64,000 nt of DNA, from positions 43,492-107,491 of the forward strand of contig JARGOB010000012.1 in the NCBI GenBank assembly GCA_029212925.1. Reading direction: 5' to 3'. This DNA comes from Coxiellaceae bacterium. Its GTDB lineage: Bacteria; Pseudomonadota; Gammaproteobacteria; Coxiellales; Coxiellaceae. The position numbers and the translations under genes are program-made. Shown here one piece after another: positions 19,192 to 27,066 of the stretch. How positions within the stretch are numbered: the stretch's first letter is position 1; every line of letters starts with the position of its first letter. The notes under the pieces are model-generated. The model was not told where the DNA came from. It ran no database searches and saw only the letters and a list, made by a program, of their open reading frames with translations.

Positions 19192-20636
19192 CGACACAAA
19201 ATGTTCCCGTCATAATAGCAGGAGGCAGTGGTAGCCGGTTATGGCCGTTATCGCGCGTGACTTACCCAAAACAATTTATTAATTTAGTGGATGAAGATCA
19301 TTCTTTATTGCAGTCGACTTTACTGAGGGTGAACAAAGCTATCCCCGATGTCTGTGCGCCGATTATTGTCTGTAATGACTTGCACCGATTCTTAGTGGCT
19401 GAACAATGCCGTGAGATTGGCATCCAACCGATGGCGATTATTTTAGAGCCGGAAGCGAAAAATACGGCAGCGGCGGTTGCTTTAGCGGCTGAATATTTAT
19501 CGCAACATCATGATGAAGCCAATATGTGGGTGATGCCAGCCGATCATGTGATCGATGGTGGCGACGCATTGAAAGCGGCTTTTGATGTGGCACTGGATGC
19601 AGTACAGGCAAATTGTTTAGCAACGTTTGGTGTGTCGATGACACGGCCAGCAACGGCTTATGGTTATATTAAAGCGGATGCGGATAAGGCTCAAGGTAAA
19701 GGCTGGTGCCCGATTCAACAGTTTGTTGAAAAACCGGATAGAGCGACGGCAAAACGATTCTTTGCTGAAGGTAATTACTATTGGAACAGCGGTATGTTTG
19801 CATTTAATGCCGGCTTGTACTTATCTGAGTTGCAAGTATTAGCTTCTGATATTTATGCACCGGTTCATCTGTCGATGCAATCAGCAGCGGTTGATAGTAA
19901 TTTTGTGCGACCCAATACTGAAGCATTTGCGCAGTGTCGGTCGGATTCAATCGATTATGCGATTATGGAAAAAACCAATCACAGTGCCATGGTGCCATTT
20001 ACAGCGGCGTGGAATGATGTTGGGTCATGGGACTCACTAAAAGCGCAACATGATAGTGATGATAATGGCAATGTGACACGTGGCGATGTTTTAACGCATG
20101 ATGTTAAAGACAGTTATATGCATGCTGAATCACGCTTGTTAGCGGTAACAGGTTTAGATAATGTGGTCGTGGTAGAAACTGCCGATGCTGTGTTGGTAAC
20201 CAATGGAGATCACTGTCAGGATGTTAAAAAAATTGTGACGCAACTCAAGCAGCATAAACGAGTGGAGGCTGATGATCATTTGAAAATGTACCGCCCTTGG
20301 GGGTGGTATCAAACCATTACTGAAACAGAAAACTTTAAAGTGAAACGTATTGGCGTGAATCCACAACAAAGTTTATCGTTACAACGCCACCAGCATCGAG
20401 CTGAGCATTGGGTGGTGGTATCAGGTGAGGCGACAGTGGTGAATGCGGACAAGCAATTTACATTGCAGCATGATCAATCGACTTATATTCCTGCCGGTAC
20501 CATGCATCAGTTGGCGAACCTAACCGATCAGCATTTGGAAATTATCGAGGTGCAAACGGGTTCGTATTTAGGTGAAGATGATATTGAACGTTTTTCAGAT
20601 CAATATGGACGAGTAAAACAGGCGGTTACTACATGA
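19188..20636 (+). CDS. manC: Mannose-1-phosphate guanylyltransferase/mannose-6-phosphate isomerase
   Basis: The GTG start at 19188 has AAGGAG seven bases upstream and gives 482 residues, normal for type II enzymes. The N-terminal pyrophosphorylase motif GGSGSRLWPLSR is at about residue 13, FVEKPD in mid-protein, and the C-terminal cupin isomerase domain contains RPWGWYQTITE, QSLSLQRHQHRAEHW and IPAGTMHQLANL. It makes GDP-mannose for LPS or exopolysaccharide. It overlaps the preceding GT2 gene and the following hldE gene by four bases each, so it is one translationally coupled operon. Confidence 0.94.
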   Translation: MTTQNVPVIIAGGSGSRLWPLSRVTYPKQFINLVDEDHSLLQSTLLRVNKAIPDVCAPIIVCNDLHRFLVAEQCREIGIQPMAIILEPEAKNTAAAVALAAEYLSQHHDEANMWVMPADHVIDGGDALKAAFDVALDAVQANCLATFGVSMTRPATAYGYIKADADKAQGKGWCPIQQFVEKPDRATAKRFFAEGNYYWNSGMFAFNAGLYLSELQVLASDIYAPVHLSMQSAAVDSNFVRPNTEAFAQCRSDSIDYAIMEKTNHSAMVPFTAAWNDVGSWDSLKAQHDSDDNGNVTRGDVLTHDVKDSYMHAESRLLAVTGLDNVVVVETADAVLVTNGDHCQDVKKIVTQLKQHKRVEADDHLKMYRPWGWYQTITETENFKVKRIGVNPQQSLSLQRHQHRAEHWVVVSGEATVVNADKQFTLQHDQSTYIPAGTMHQLANLTDQHLEIIEVQTGSYLGEDDIERFSDQYGRVKQAVTT

Positions 20637-22063
20637 TAAAGGATTTACCCGAATTCTCTAAAGCACGTTTACTCATTTATGGCGATGTGATGTTAGATCG
20701 TTATTGGCATGGTGAGACGTCACGTATATCACCAGAAGCGCCGGTGCCTGTCGTACGTATTGAAAATAATAAAGCCTGTGCCGGTGGTGCGGCGAATGTC
20801 GCCTTAAATGTTGCTAGTGTTGGCGGCCAAGTGACATTGGTTGGCTTGGTGGGTGATGATAATGAAGCGGTTGAATTAGAGCGCTTATTGTTGGACTCAG
20901 CGGTGCAGTGTCAATTGCAAACCATTGCTGGTGCACCGACCATTACTAAGTTACGGGTGATTGGTCAAAACCAACAATTGATTCGTTTGGATTTTGAAAA
21001 AGCGCAAGCTTTACAACCGAACGCTGAGACGATGAAGCGTTATGAACAAGCACTGGCCAATTGCGATGTGGTGGTGTTATCGGATTATGCTAAAGGTGCT
21101 TTAAGCTGTGTTGATAGCTTAATTGCTTTGGCTAATCGCCATAATATTCCGGTATTAGTGGACCCTAAGCAACAAGACTTTTCTTTTTACCGTGGTGCGA
21201 CTTTATTAACGCCAAATTTGCGTGAATTTGAAGCGGTAGCGGGGCCTTGTGCTGATGAAAAAACATTAATTGCTAAAGCAAAGCATATTATTCAGCAGTT
21301 CGAGTTAGGTGCGTTGTTAGTGACGCGTGGTAAACAGGGTATGTTGTTGGTGGAGTCCAATGGTAATACCACGAGTTTAGCGGCGCAAGCGCAAGAGGTT
21401 TATGATGTAACAGGCGCTGGCGATACGGTTATAGCTGTGTTGGCTGCAGCATTGGCAGCGGGAAGTGCTTTGGCTGAAGCGGCTTATTTAGCCAATATTG
21501 CTGCCGGTTTAGTGGTGCGTAAATTGGGCGCGGGTGCGGTGAGTACCGCTGAACTGCGTCGCCAATTGCAAAAAAATTCTGATTCACACCTGGGTGTACT
21601 GAGCGAAGATGAAGCACAGCGCGCGGTTGAAGATGCGCGAGCTCATGGTGAAAAGGTAGTTATGACCAATGGTTGTTTTGATATCTTGCATGCGGGGCAT
21701 GTGCAGTATTTGCAACAAGCCAAGCGTTTGGGTGATCGCTTGTTAATTGCAGTCAATGATGACGAATCGGTGCGTCAATTAAAAGGCGATTCACGGCCAT
21801 TAAATACGTTGCAGCATCGCATGGAGTTACTTGCAGCGATGCGTGATGTTGATTGGGTGGTACCGTTTTCAGAAGATACGCCACAACGTTTGTTTAATCG
21901 TTTGATGCCAGATGTTTTAGTGAAGGGCGGTGATTACACCGTCGATCAAATTGCAGGGGCGCAAGAAGTGTTGGCCAATGGTGGTCAAGTGAAAGTTTTG
22001 GATTTTAAGCCGGGATGCTCTACAACGAATTTAGTTAATAAAATAAAAGAGGAAACGGTATGA
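20633..22063 (+). CDS. hldE: Bifunctional heptose-7-phosphate kinase/heptose-1-phosphate adenylyltransferase
   Basis: HldE catalyses two steps to ADP-D-glycero-D-manno-heptose. The N-terminal ribokinase-like domain (about 1-320) shows GDVMLDRYWHGETSRISPEAPVPV and the catalytic DVTGAGDTVIAVLA. The C-terminal nucleotidyltransferase domain (about 345-476) starts VVMTNGCFDILHAGHVQYL with the HxGH motif. The 476 residues match E. coli (477), so both activities should be intact. It overlaps manC and hldD by four bases at each end. Confidence 0.97.
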   Translation: MIKDLPEFSKARLLIYGDVMLDRYWHGETSRISPEAPVPVVRIENNKACAGGAANVALNVASVGGQVTLVGLVGDDNEAVELERLLLDSAVQCQLQTIAGAPTITKLRVIGQNQQLIRLDFEKAQALQPNAETMKRYEQALANCDVVVLSDYAKGALSCVDSLIALANRHNIPVLVDPKQQDFSFYRGATLLTPNLREFEAVAGPCADEKTLIAKAKHIIQQFELGALLVTRGKQGMLLVESNGNTTSLAAQAQEVYDVTGAGDTVIAVLAAALAAGSALAEAAYLANIAAGLVVRKLGAGAVSTAELRRQLQKNSDSHLGVLSEDEAQRAVEDARAHGEKVVMTNGCFDILHAGHVQYLQQAKRLGDRLLIAVNDDESVRQLKGDSRPLNTLQHRMELLAAMRDVDWVVPFSEDTPQRLFNRLMPDVLVKGGDYTVDQIAGAQEVLANGGQVKVLDFKPGCSTTNLVNKIKEETV

Positions 22064-23001
22064 TAGTAGTTACGGGCGCGGCAGGCTTTATTGGCTCAAA
22101 TTGTTTAGTGGGTTTGAACCAACAAGGCCAGGATAATATTTTAGCGGTGGGTGATCTGACTGATGGTAAGAAGTATGTCAATTTAGCGCGTGCTAAGTTT
22201 GCCGACTATATGGATTACCGTGACTTTATTGATCATATCAAACAAGATAAAGCATTCGACCAGCCGATTGAAGCGGTGATTCATCAGGGGGCCTGTTCAG
22301 TAACGACTGAGTGGGATGGTCGTTATATGATGGATATTAACTATCAATACAGTAAAGAGCTGTACCACTATTGTGTGCGTCATGGCATTCCGTTTATCTA
22401 TGCATCGAGTGCCGCGGTATACGGTGGTAATGAAAATTTTAGCGAGACATCAGAGCAAGAGATGCCATTGAATGTTTATGGCTATTCAAAATGGTTATTT
22501 GACCAGTACTTAGCGCGCCAACCAAAGGCTGATTCACAAGTGGTGGGTTTACGTTATTTTAATGTGTATGGCCCGGGTGAATCGCACAAAGGTGGCATGG
22601 CCAGCGTGGCGTATCACTTGACCAAGCAGGTGATTGCTACGGGTGCCGTAAAATTATTTGGTGAAGGTGAAGGTTGTGCGGCCGGCGAGCATAAGCGTGA
22701 TTTTGTGCATGTTAATGATGTGGTTAAAGTGGTGTTATGGCTGATAGATAACCCGTCAGTATCTGGGGTTTATAACTTAGGTACAGGCCAAGCGCGTTCA
22801 TTTAATGAATTGGCGGATATTTTATTGGGTTTACATGGCAACGGTAAGCTTGAATATATTCCGTTTCCGGATCAGTTGAAGGGGTGTTACCAGAGTTTTA
22901 CGCAGGCAGATATTAGTGCTTTACGTAAAGCAGGCTACCAACAGTCATTCCTTTCATTGGAAGACGGTATAGCAGCCTACTATCAATCATTAGTTAACTA
23001 G
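22060..23001 (+). CDS. hldD: ADP-L-glycero-D-manno-heptose 6-epimerase
   Basis: HldD epimerises ADP-heptose to the form used by WaaC/WaaF. The SDR fold is shown by VTGAAGFIGSN at the N-terminus, SSAAVYGG and the catalytic YGYSK. The length of 313 residues matches the family. It is the last gene of the LPS operon, and its TAG overlaps the TAG of the convergent icmX gene by four bases (CTAG), so the LPS and secretion loci abut without a spacer. Confidence 0.97.
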   Translation: MIVVTGAAGFIGSNCLVGLNQQGQDNILAVGDLTDGKKYVNLARAKFADYMDYRDFIDHIKQDKAFDQPIEAVIHQGACSVTTEWDGRYMMDINYQYSKELYHYCVRHGIPFIYASSAAVYGGNENFSETSEQEMPLNVYGYSKWLFDQYLARQPKADSQVVGLRYFNVYGPGESHKGGMASVAYHLTKQVIATGAVKLFGEGEGCAAGEHKRDFVHVNDVVKVVLWLIDNPSVSGVYNLGTGQARSFNELADILLGLHGNGKLEYIPFPDQLKGCYQSFTQADISALRKAGYQQSFLSLEDGIAAYYQSLVN

Positions 23002-24497
23002 CTGCCGCTACCGCTTGTGCTGCTAGCGTCTAGGTGGAACTCTTTTAATGTTTGTTGGGACGCTTTATTTTTGGTTTGAGCAACACCGGTTAAGCTAGCG
23101 ATTTCTTTATTGACCGCTTGTACTTGCGTATTGGCCAGCTGTTTCATACCGTTAACGGTTTCGATAGCGGTTAGGCCATTCACCATTAATAGTTTTTCAC
23201 GATCCAGGTGTGCTTGTTGCATTTTGCTAAGAATTTCAGCTAATACATACAGTGTTTCTCGTTGTACCACAGCAGGAGATGCGGTGCTCATCGATTGATA
23301 CCACTTCGAACTATTGACGCGGTGATTAGCGATGTAGTTTTCTACTTGCAATGGACTAGCCGTGGTTTGCGCTTTTACTTTGCCATCAGGACCGGTAACG
23401 TAATTATTTTGTGTCGTGTACTGAGGTGGCAAATTCGCTTGTTTGGCTAATGCCGCACTAGGTGTTCGCTCAACCAATATTTGGTTTAATAAGTCGGTAA
23501 CTAATGAGCGTGAAGCAACGATATTCCGCACGGTTAATTGATAATTTTGATAAGCTGTGCTGTTCTTTAATTTCAAGATATCTTTAGCACGAACTGATGC
23601 AGGGCTACCTTTACCTTTTTTAGCTTTGCTGGTATCGGCAACAGCAGCTGGTGCTAAGTTTTGCCAATTAATATTGCTACCAATCGGGTTAGCAGCATCC
23701 GTTAAATAAACCAAGTAAGCTTTAGCCGCATTGGCGCTATAAGCGTTTTGACCATTTTTACCGGTATAATATGAACCGTTGTAAGGGCTAACAAATGTAG
23801 GTGCTGACATATAAGTGGTGAAATTTTTCTTTGGTTTTTCAACGTCTGTTTTTTCACCGGATTGTAAATAATCGGGGTTATTACTGCTGTCGGCATTTTC
23901 TGCATCTTGTAAGCTGCTACCAGAAACATATAACGTATCATCAGCAGGTGTGCCAAGTGTTAGTTGGCTTACTAATGCGGTATTGGTTTGTGGCTTTAGA
24001 TCAAGCGTTGTCTGTGTTTTAGGCGTGCCATTATTGGCAAACAAGGCTTTTAAAAATTCATTTTCGACAGAATTATCTTTCGGAGGGCTAATAATATTCA
24101 CTGGTTTTGATAATGTAGCGGCGACGTTCTTCGTCGTTGCTTGTGCCGCTTGGTAGTTAATATAGTTAGTTAAACTGGTTTGTGACAATGGAACATCTGG
24201 TGTGCTCGCATTGGTGAAGTTGTTTTGAGCGGTATCAGCCGGTTGGCTAAGCTTGGTGCTGGCCGTGTTACTGTTTTCAATATTACTCAGGAATAAATCA
24301 ACCTGATTGGTGAGGGCCGTCGCTTTTTGTGCTGTAGCATGCAAGATACCATCGATATCAGATAATATTTCACTTTGTGCTTTCATTTGGCCGCCAGAAG
24401 CAGCGCCGCCGCTGGCTGGTGCCGCAAAAGCTACGCTGGTTGATAAGCCACCAGCAATAGCTGATATGATTAATAATGTTTTAATAGATGGTTTCAT
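22998..24497 (-). CDS. icmX: Dot/Icm secretion component IcmX (periplasmic)
   Basis: The product of about 499 residues begins with a Sec signal peptide (MKPSIKTLLIISAIAGGLS, cleavage near AFA). The C-terminal half (SPYNGSYYTG, then LQVENYIANHRVNSSKWYQ and STASPAVVQRETLYVLAEI) is what I recognise as IcmX. IcmX is a periplasmic/secreted protein required for Dot/Icm function and linked to DotA. The N-terminal 200 residues are low in complexity and rich in Asn/Thr/Gln. The start at 24497 is chosen over 24515 because it begins directly with the signal peptide. Position downstream of icmW supports the call. Confidence 0.8.
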   Translation of the reverse strand: MKPSIKTLLIISAIAGGLSTSVAFAAPASGGAASGGQMKAQSEILSDIDGILHATAQKATALTNQVDLFLSNIENSNTASTKLSQPADTAQNNFTNASTPDVPLSQTSLTNYINYQAAQATTKNVAATLSKPVNIISPPKDNSVENEFLKALFANNGTPKTQTTLDLKPQTNTALVSQLTLGTPADDTLYVSGSSLQDAENADSSNNPDYLQSGEKTDVEKPKKNFTTYMSAPTFVSPYNGSYYTGKNGQNAYSANAAKAYLVYLTDAANPIGSNINWQNLAPAAVADTSKAKKGKGSPASVRAKDILKLKNSTAYQNYQLTVRNIVASRSLVTDLLNQILVERTPSAALAKQANLPPQYTTQNNYVTGPDGKVKAQTTASPLQVENYIANHRVNSSKWYQSMSTASPAVVQRETLYVLAEILSKMQQAHLDREKLLMVNGLTAIETVNGMKQLANTQVQAVNKEIASLTGVAQTKNKASQQTLKEFHLDASSTSGSGS

Positions 24498-24528
24498 TGT
24501 TTTGTACTCGCTCATTCATGCTAATTAA

Positions 24529-25239
24529 TTAAAAAAATCGGCTACCTTGATTGGAATTCTTGTATTGTTGATTACTGCCGCCATTATTATTGTTCTTTGG
24601 CGCTACATTAAACGGTGTAGGTGTGTTTGCACTGGGTGCATTACCTCGATCGGGGTGATCGGTTGTAATTGATTGTGATGATTTTTGTTTAGGTGCGGTA
24701 TTCCACTGTATATTGGGTTGTGGTTGGTGTGGCTGGCTATCAGTCACTGCACTTGAGCTATAGCTATTGGGATTTGCCGGGTTATAGCCTGGGGCTGAAT
24801 TCGCACCTGAATTCGCCATTGCTGCTGTTTTATATATGTAGCTTCTGCAAGTAGTTGCCAATTGTTCGATATTTTTATTGAGTAAAGCCAATTGATTGTA
24901 ATCACTTTGGGTCAGTGTGGGTGTTGGGTTGTCTTTCGTTGCTGGACAAAACCTAGATGTTAAATTTTGTTGTAAAGCAACCGAGCCGTTTTGGCCTGAT
25001 CCTGATAAAAGGTCCAAAATGGCATTACATTGCCCTCCTTTTATTGGTACAGGACCCACAGGCTTATTATTTTTTACTGCACCATATTCTTCCGGGTATT
25101 GGACTAGCTGGGCTATAGCGCTGGGGGTAAGGTTGACCCCAGGGATTGTTTGACTAAAATTACAAGTATCAGCCAATGCAACAGTGCTTGTACCTACTAA
25201 TAAGGCTACAGCTGTTGATGATAAAATAAGTTTACGCAT
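24529..25239 (-). CDS. Secreted protein of unknown function between icmW and icmX
   Basis: The 236 residues start with a signal peptide (MRKLILSSTAVALLVGTSTVALA). The mature N-terminal 115 residues are folded-looking with four cysteines (TCNFSQ, GGQCNAI, RFCPA and TTCRSY), enough for two disulfides. The C-terminal 110 residues are disordered, rich in Asn, Pro, Ser and Gln. I do not recognise a family. Its ATG overlaps the icmW stop by eight bases and its stop lies 31 bp before icmX, so it is part of the same transcript and probably works with IcmX in the periplasm. Confidence 0.75.
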   Translation of the reverse strand: MRKLILSSTAVALLVGTSTVALADTCNFSQTIPGVNLTPSAIAQLVQYPEEYGAVKNNKPVGPVPIKGGQCNAILDLLSGSGQNGSVALQQNLTSRFCPATKDNPTPTLTQSDYNQLALLNKNIEQLATTCRSYIYKTAAMANSGANSAPGYNPANPNSYSSSAVTDSQPHQPQPNIQWNTAPKQKSSQSITTDHPDRGNAPSANTPTPFNVAPKNNNNGGSNQQYKNSNQGSRFF

Positions 25240-25684
25240 ATCCGCTTTCCTCCAGCGCTTTTTGTATCAGTTTAAAGCGATCAGGTGCAAATACGCGACC
25301 TAGTAACCGCAAGCGTTCAAAAACTATGTTTCGTCGTAAAAAAATACCGGCGACATCATCATCGCTACTGGATACTTCCTCGGCATGCATGAGCACTTTG
25401 GCAGCAGCGCCGGGGTAAGCCGTATCCAAGCACATCAAAATTCGCAGACCGCGACCGGTTTTGATCGAGGCAGCGAGTTTGATAATGGCGTCTTCTTGTT
25501 GCAGATCAATATTGCCGATGTCTTCCATGGCTTGACCGAGTTTGTTAATGGCACCTTCCACTTCGGGTTGGTCATCAACAGTCCAGTCTTCCACTCCTTC
25601 CATGAAGCATATCACTCGATAAATAAGCGGGTCTTGATATTCTTTCCAGAACTGGTGAACCGCGGCATGACTTAAATCAGGCAT
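25232..25684 (-). CDS. icmW: Dot/Icm effector chaperone IcmW
   Basis: IcmW forms a small acidic heterodimer with IcmS that binds effectors and the DotL coupling protein. The 150 residues match Legionella IcmW in size (151) and sequence style: MPDLSHAAVHQFWKEYQDP, FMEGVEDWTVDDQPEVEG and AASIKTGRGLRILMCLDT. It is transcribed divergently from icmV, the same arrangement as in Legionella. A PmrA-type promoter lies 42-74 bp upstream of its start. Confidence 0.95.
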   Translation of the reverse strand: MPDLSHAAVHQFWKEYQDPLIYRVICFMEGVEDWTVDDQPEVEGAINKLGQAMEDIGNIDLQQEDAIIKLAASIKTGRGLRILMCLDTAYPGAAAKVLMHAEEVSSSDDDVAGIFLRRNIVFERLRLLGRVFAPDRFKLIQKALEESGYA

Positions 25685-25725
25685 ATTTTTAATCTCGGTA
25701 AATCATTTACAAACAAGCTAACGTT

Positions 25726-25758
25726 AGGTTAGCCCTCGTAGGTTAAGAAAATCTTAAC
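25726..25758 (-). promoter_or_regulatory. PmrA-type promoter of icmW
   Basis: Read on the minus strand: GTTAA-GATTTT-CTTAA (half-sites 11 bp apart, with the central TT), then 11 bp, then TAACCT as the -10. No -35 hexamer is seen; the second half-site occupies that place. The geometry is the same as at seven other sites in the window. Confidence 0.75.
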
Positions 25759-25960
25759 AGATCGCCTGAGAAAAACCAATTTATCGGCTTGTAATATAGG
25801 CGTAATTAAAGCAATATTTAGTCTTAAATTAAGGGCTTAAATGCGTCAATGACCGCTGTAGCGTAGAGTTGTTAATAGGTGAAAAATTGGGCAATCGTTT
25901 CGGTTTTTGATAGAATGTGATTACATTTTGAGACGAATTACAGATTGGAGAAATCTTGTT

Positions 25961-26416
25961 ATGTTTAAAGGTATTAAAAAAGCAGTTGGGTCACGGTTTA
26001 ATGTTAAGCAATGGATTGGTTATAACAACCTAAAAGAATCGGCCAAGTTTATTGGTGATACTTACACTGATTTATCGCCTAAAAAAGAAAAAGAGCGTCG
26101 TAAGCGTCAAAACAAGAACCTTAGCTTTGAAGAAATGATGCAAATGAATCGCATGACTGATGAAGACGTTGAAAAAGGTCTAGTCAGCCAACGTAATGCC
26201 TGTCTATTATTTGCTGTATTTTCTGTATTGCCCCTAGGCTATGCTATTTACCTGTTTACGGTAGGCCTTATATTAGGTGGCATGGTGAGCTTCTTAGGCG
26301 GTGTGTTATTTTTAGCCTATGCATTCCGTTATCGTGTGGGTATGTACCAGTATAAGCACCGTGTTGTGACTGTTGACCCTAAAGTTGTCCTAAAAGAGTT
26401 ATTTCACTTCAGCTAA
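25961..26416 (+). CDS. icmV: Dot/Icm inner-membrane protein IcmV
   Basis: The 151 residues equal Legionella IcmV in length. A basic N-terminal region (MFKGIKKAVGSRFNVKQWIG) is followed by a Lys-rich stretch (KKEKERRKRQNK, about 50-61) and a hydrophobic hairpin of two helices (about 85-125). IcmV is an inner-membrane protein needed for secretion-dependent phagosome modification and is always near dotA. The ATG at 25961 is preferred over upstream TTG codons because GGAG precedes it and the length fits. It lies divergent from icmW. Confidence 0.93.
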   Translation: MFKGIKKAVGSRFNVKQWIGYNNLKESAKFIGDTYTDLSPKKEKERRKRQNKNLSFEEMMQMNRMTDEDVEKGLVSQRNACLLFAVFSVLPLGYAIYLFTVGLILGGMVSFLGGVLFLAYAFRYRVGMYQYKHRVVTVDPKVVLKELFHFS

Positions 26417-26421
26417 TAACG

Positions 26422-26449
26422 TTGATTCTGCTACACTCTATTCTATTAT
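26422..26449 (+). promoter_or_regulatory. Candidate sigma70 promoter for the ACP gene
   Basis: TTGATT (26422-26427) and TATTAT (26444-26449) are separated by 16 bp, 37 bp before the ACP start codon. The spacing is slightly short and no regulator site is seen. Confidence 0.35.
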
Positions 26450-26486
26450 AGTAACCAAACCTACCTAGGCTTATTAAGGAGGCCCC

Positions 26487-26765
26487 ATGGAGCAAGATGA
26501 AGTATTTAAAATGATTGCTGAGCACCTTGGTGTTGAGGTGGAGAAGATTAAGCTTGATTCCGATTTTGAAAAAGACTTAGATGCTGACTCATTGGATACG
26601 GCTGATCTTTTTTTGGCTGTTAAGGAAGAGTTTGGTGTGCGTATGAAGGAAGAGGACATCATTAAAATTAAGACCGTTCGTGACTTGATTGCGATGATTG
26701 ACAAGCATACGAAGAAGAAAGGCCGCAAAAAGACCAGCAAAAAAGTGTCTAAAAAGGATAAATAA
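26487..26765 (+). CDS. Acyl carrier protein with lysine-rich tail
   Basis: The first 75 residues are a standard acyl carrier protein fold, with DADSLDTADL carrying the serine (near residue 35) that accepts phosphopantetheine, and the acidic helix LAVKEEFGV after it. A tail of about 20 residues made almost only of Lys, Arg, Ser and Thr follows, which ordinary AcpP lacks. AAGGAGG precedes the ATG. It lies between icmV and dotA1, separated from the fatty-acid genes that usually accompany acpP. It could supply an acyl group or lipid to the secretion system or be a dedicated ACP for another enzyme; this is inference. Confidence 0.88.
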   Translation: MEQDEVFKMIAEHLGVEVEKIKLDSDFEKDLDADSLDTADLFLAVKEEFGVRMKEEDIIKIKTVRDLIAMIDKHTKKKGRKKTSKKVSKKDK

Positions 26766-26922
26766 GCACATACCTACTATTTTAATTTTCTATTTCTACG
26801 ATATATGAAAATTAATAATTCGATTTGATCAATAGTACTATTTTTATAACTATATGAAAAATAATAAAAAAACCACATGACCCTCAAGGCCCTCAATCCA
26901 CTATTTTATGATTGCCGTTAAC

Positions 26923-26966
26923 CTTAATGATCTCTTAAGGAATCCTTAACCCTATCCCCCTAGCAT
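26923..26966 (+). promoter_or_regulatory. PmrA-type promoter of dotA1 (three half-sites)
   Basis: CTTAA occurs at 26923, 26934 and 26945, exactly 11 bp apart, followed by 11 bp and TAGCAT as -10. The other promoters have two half-sites; this one has three. Because the -10 covers the ATG at 26965, translation of dotA1 cannot start there. Confidence 0.8.
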
Positions 26967-27066
26967 GAACGGGTGTGTATTTTTGAGAGGAGACTCAGTC
27001 TGTAATGCAGTGGACGGCATTACGGTTTTGCTTAGGATGAGTTGGGCACTTGTGTTGGAGATGGGT

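Noticed and set aside
25823..25840. PmrA-type site upstream of icmV
   Set aside because: CTTAA occurs at 25823 and 25836 with ATTAA between, but the spacing is 13 and 8 bp and no -10 lies at the right distance, so it was not counted with the eight sites.
26965..27066. N-terminal extension of dotA1 from the ATG at 26965
   Set aside because: The -10 box covers this ATG, the extension has no match in the other four copies, and a good ribosome site precedes 27067.
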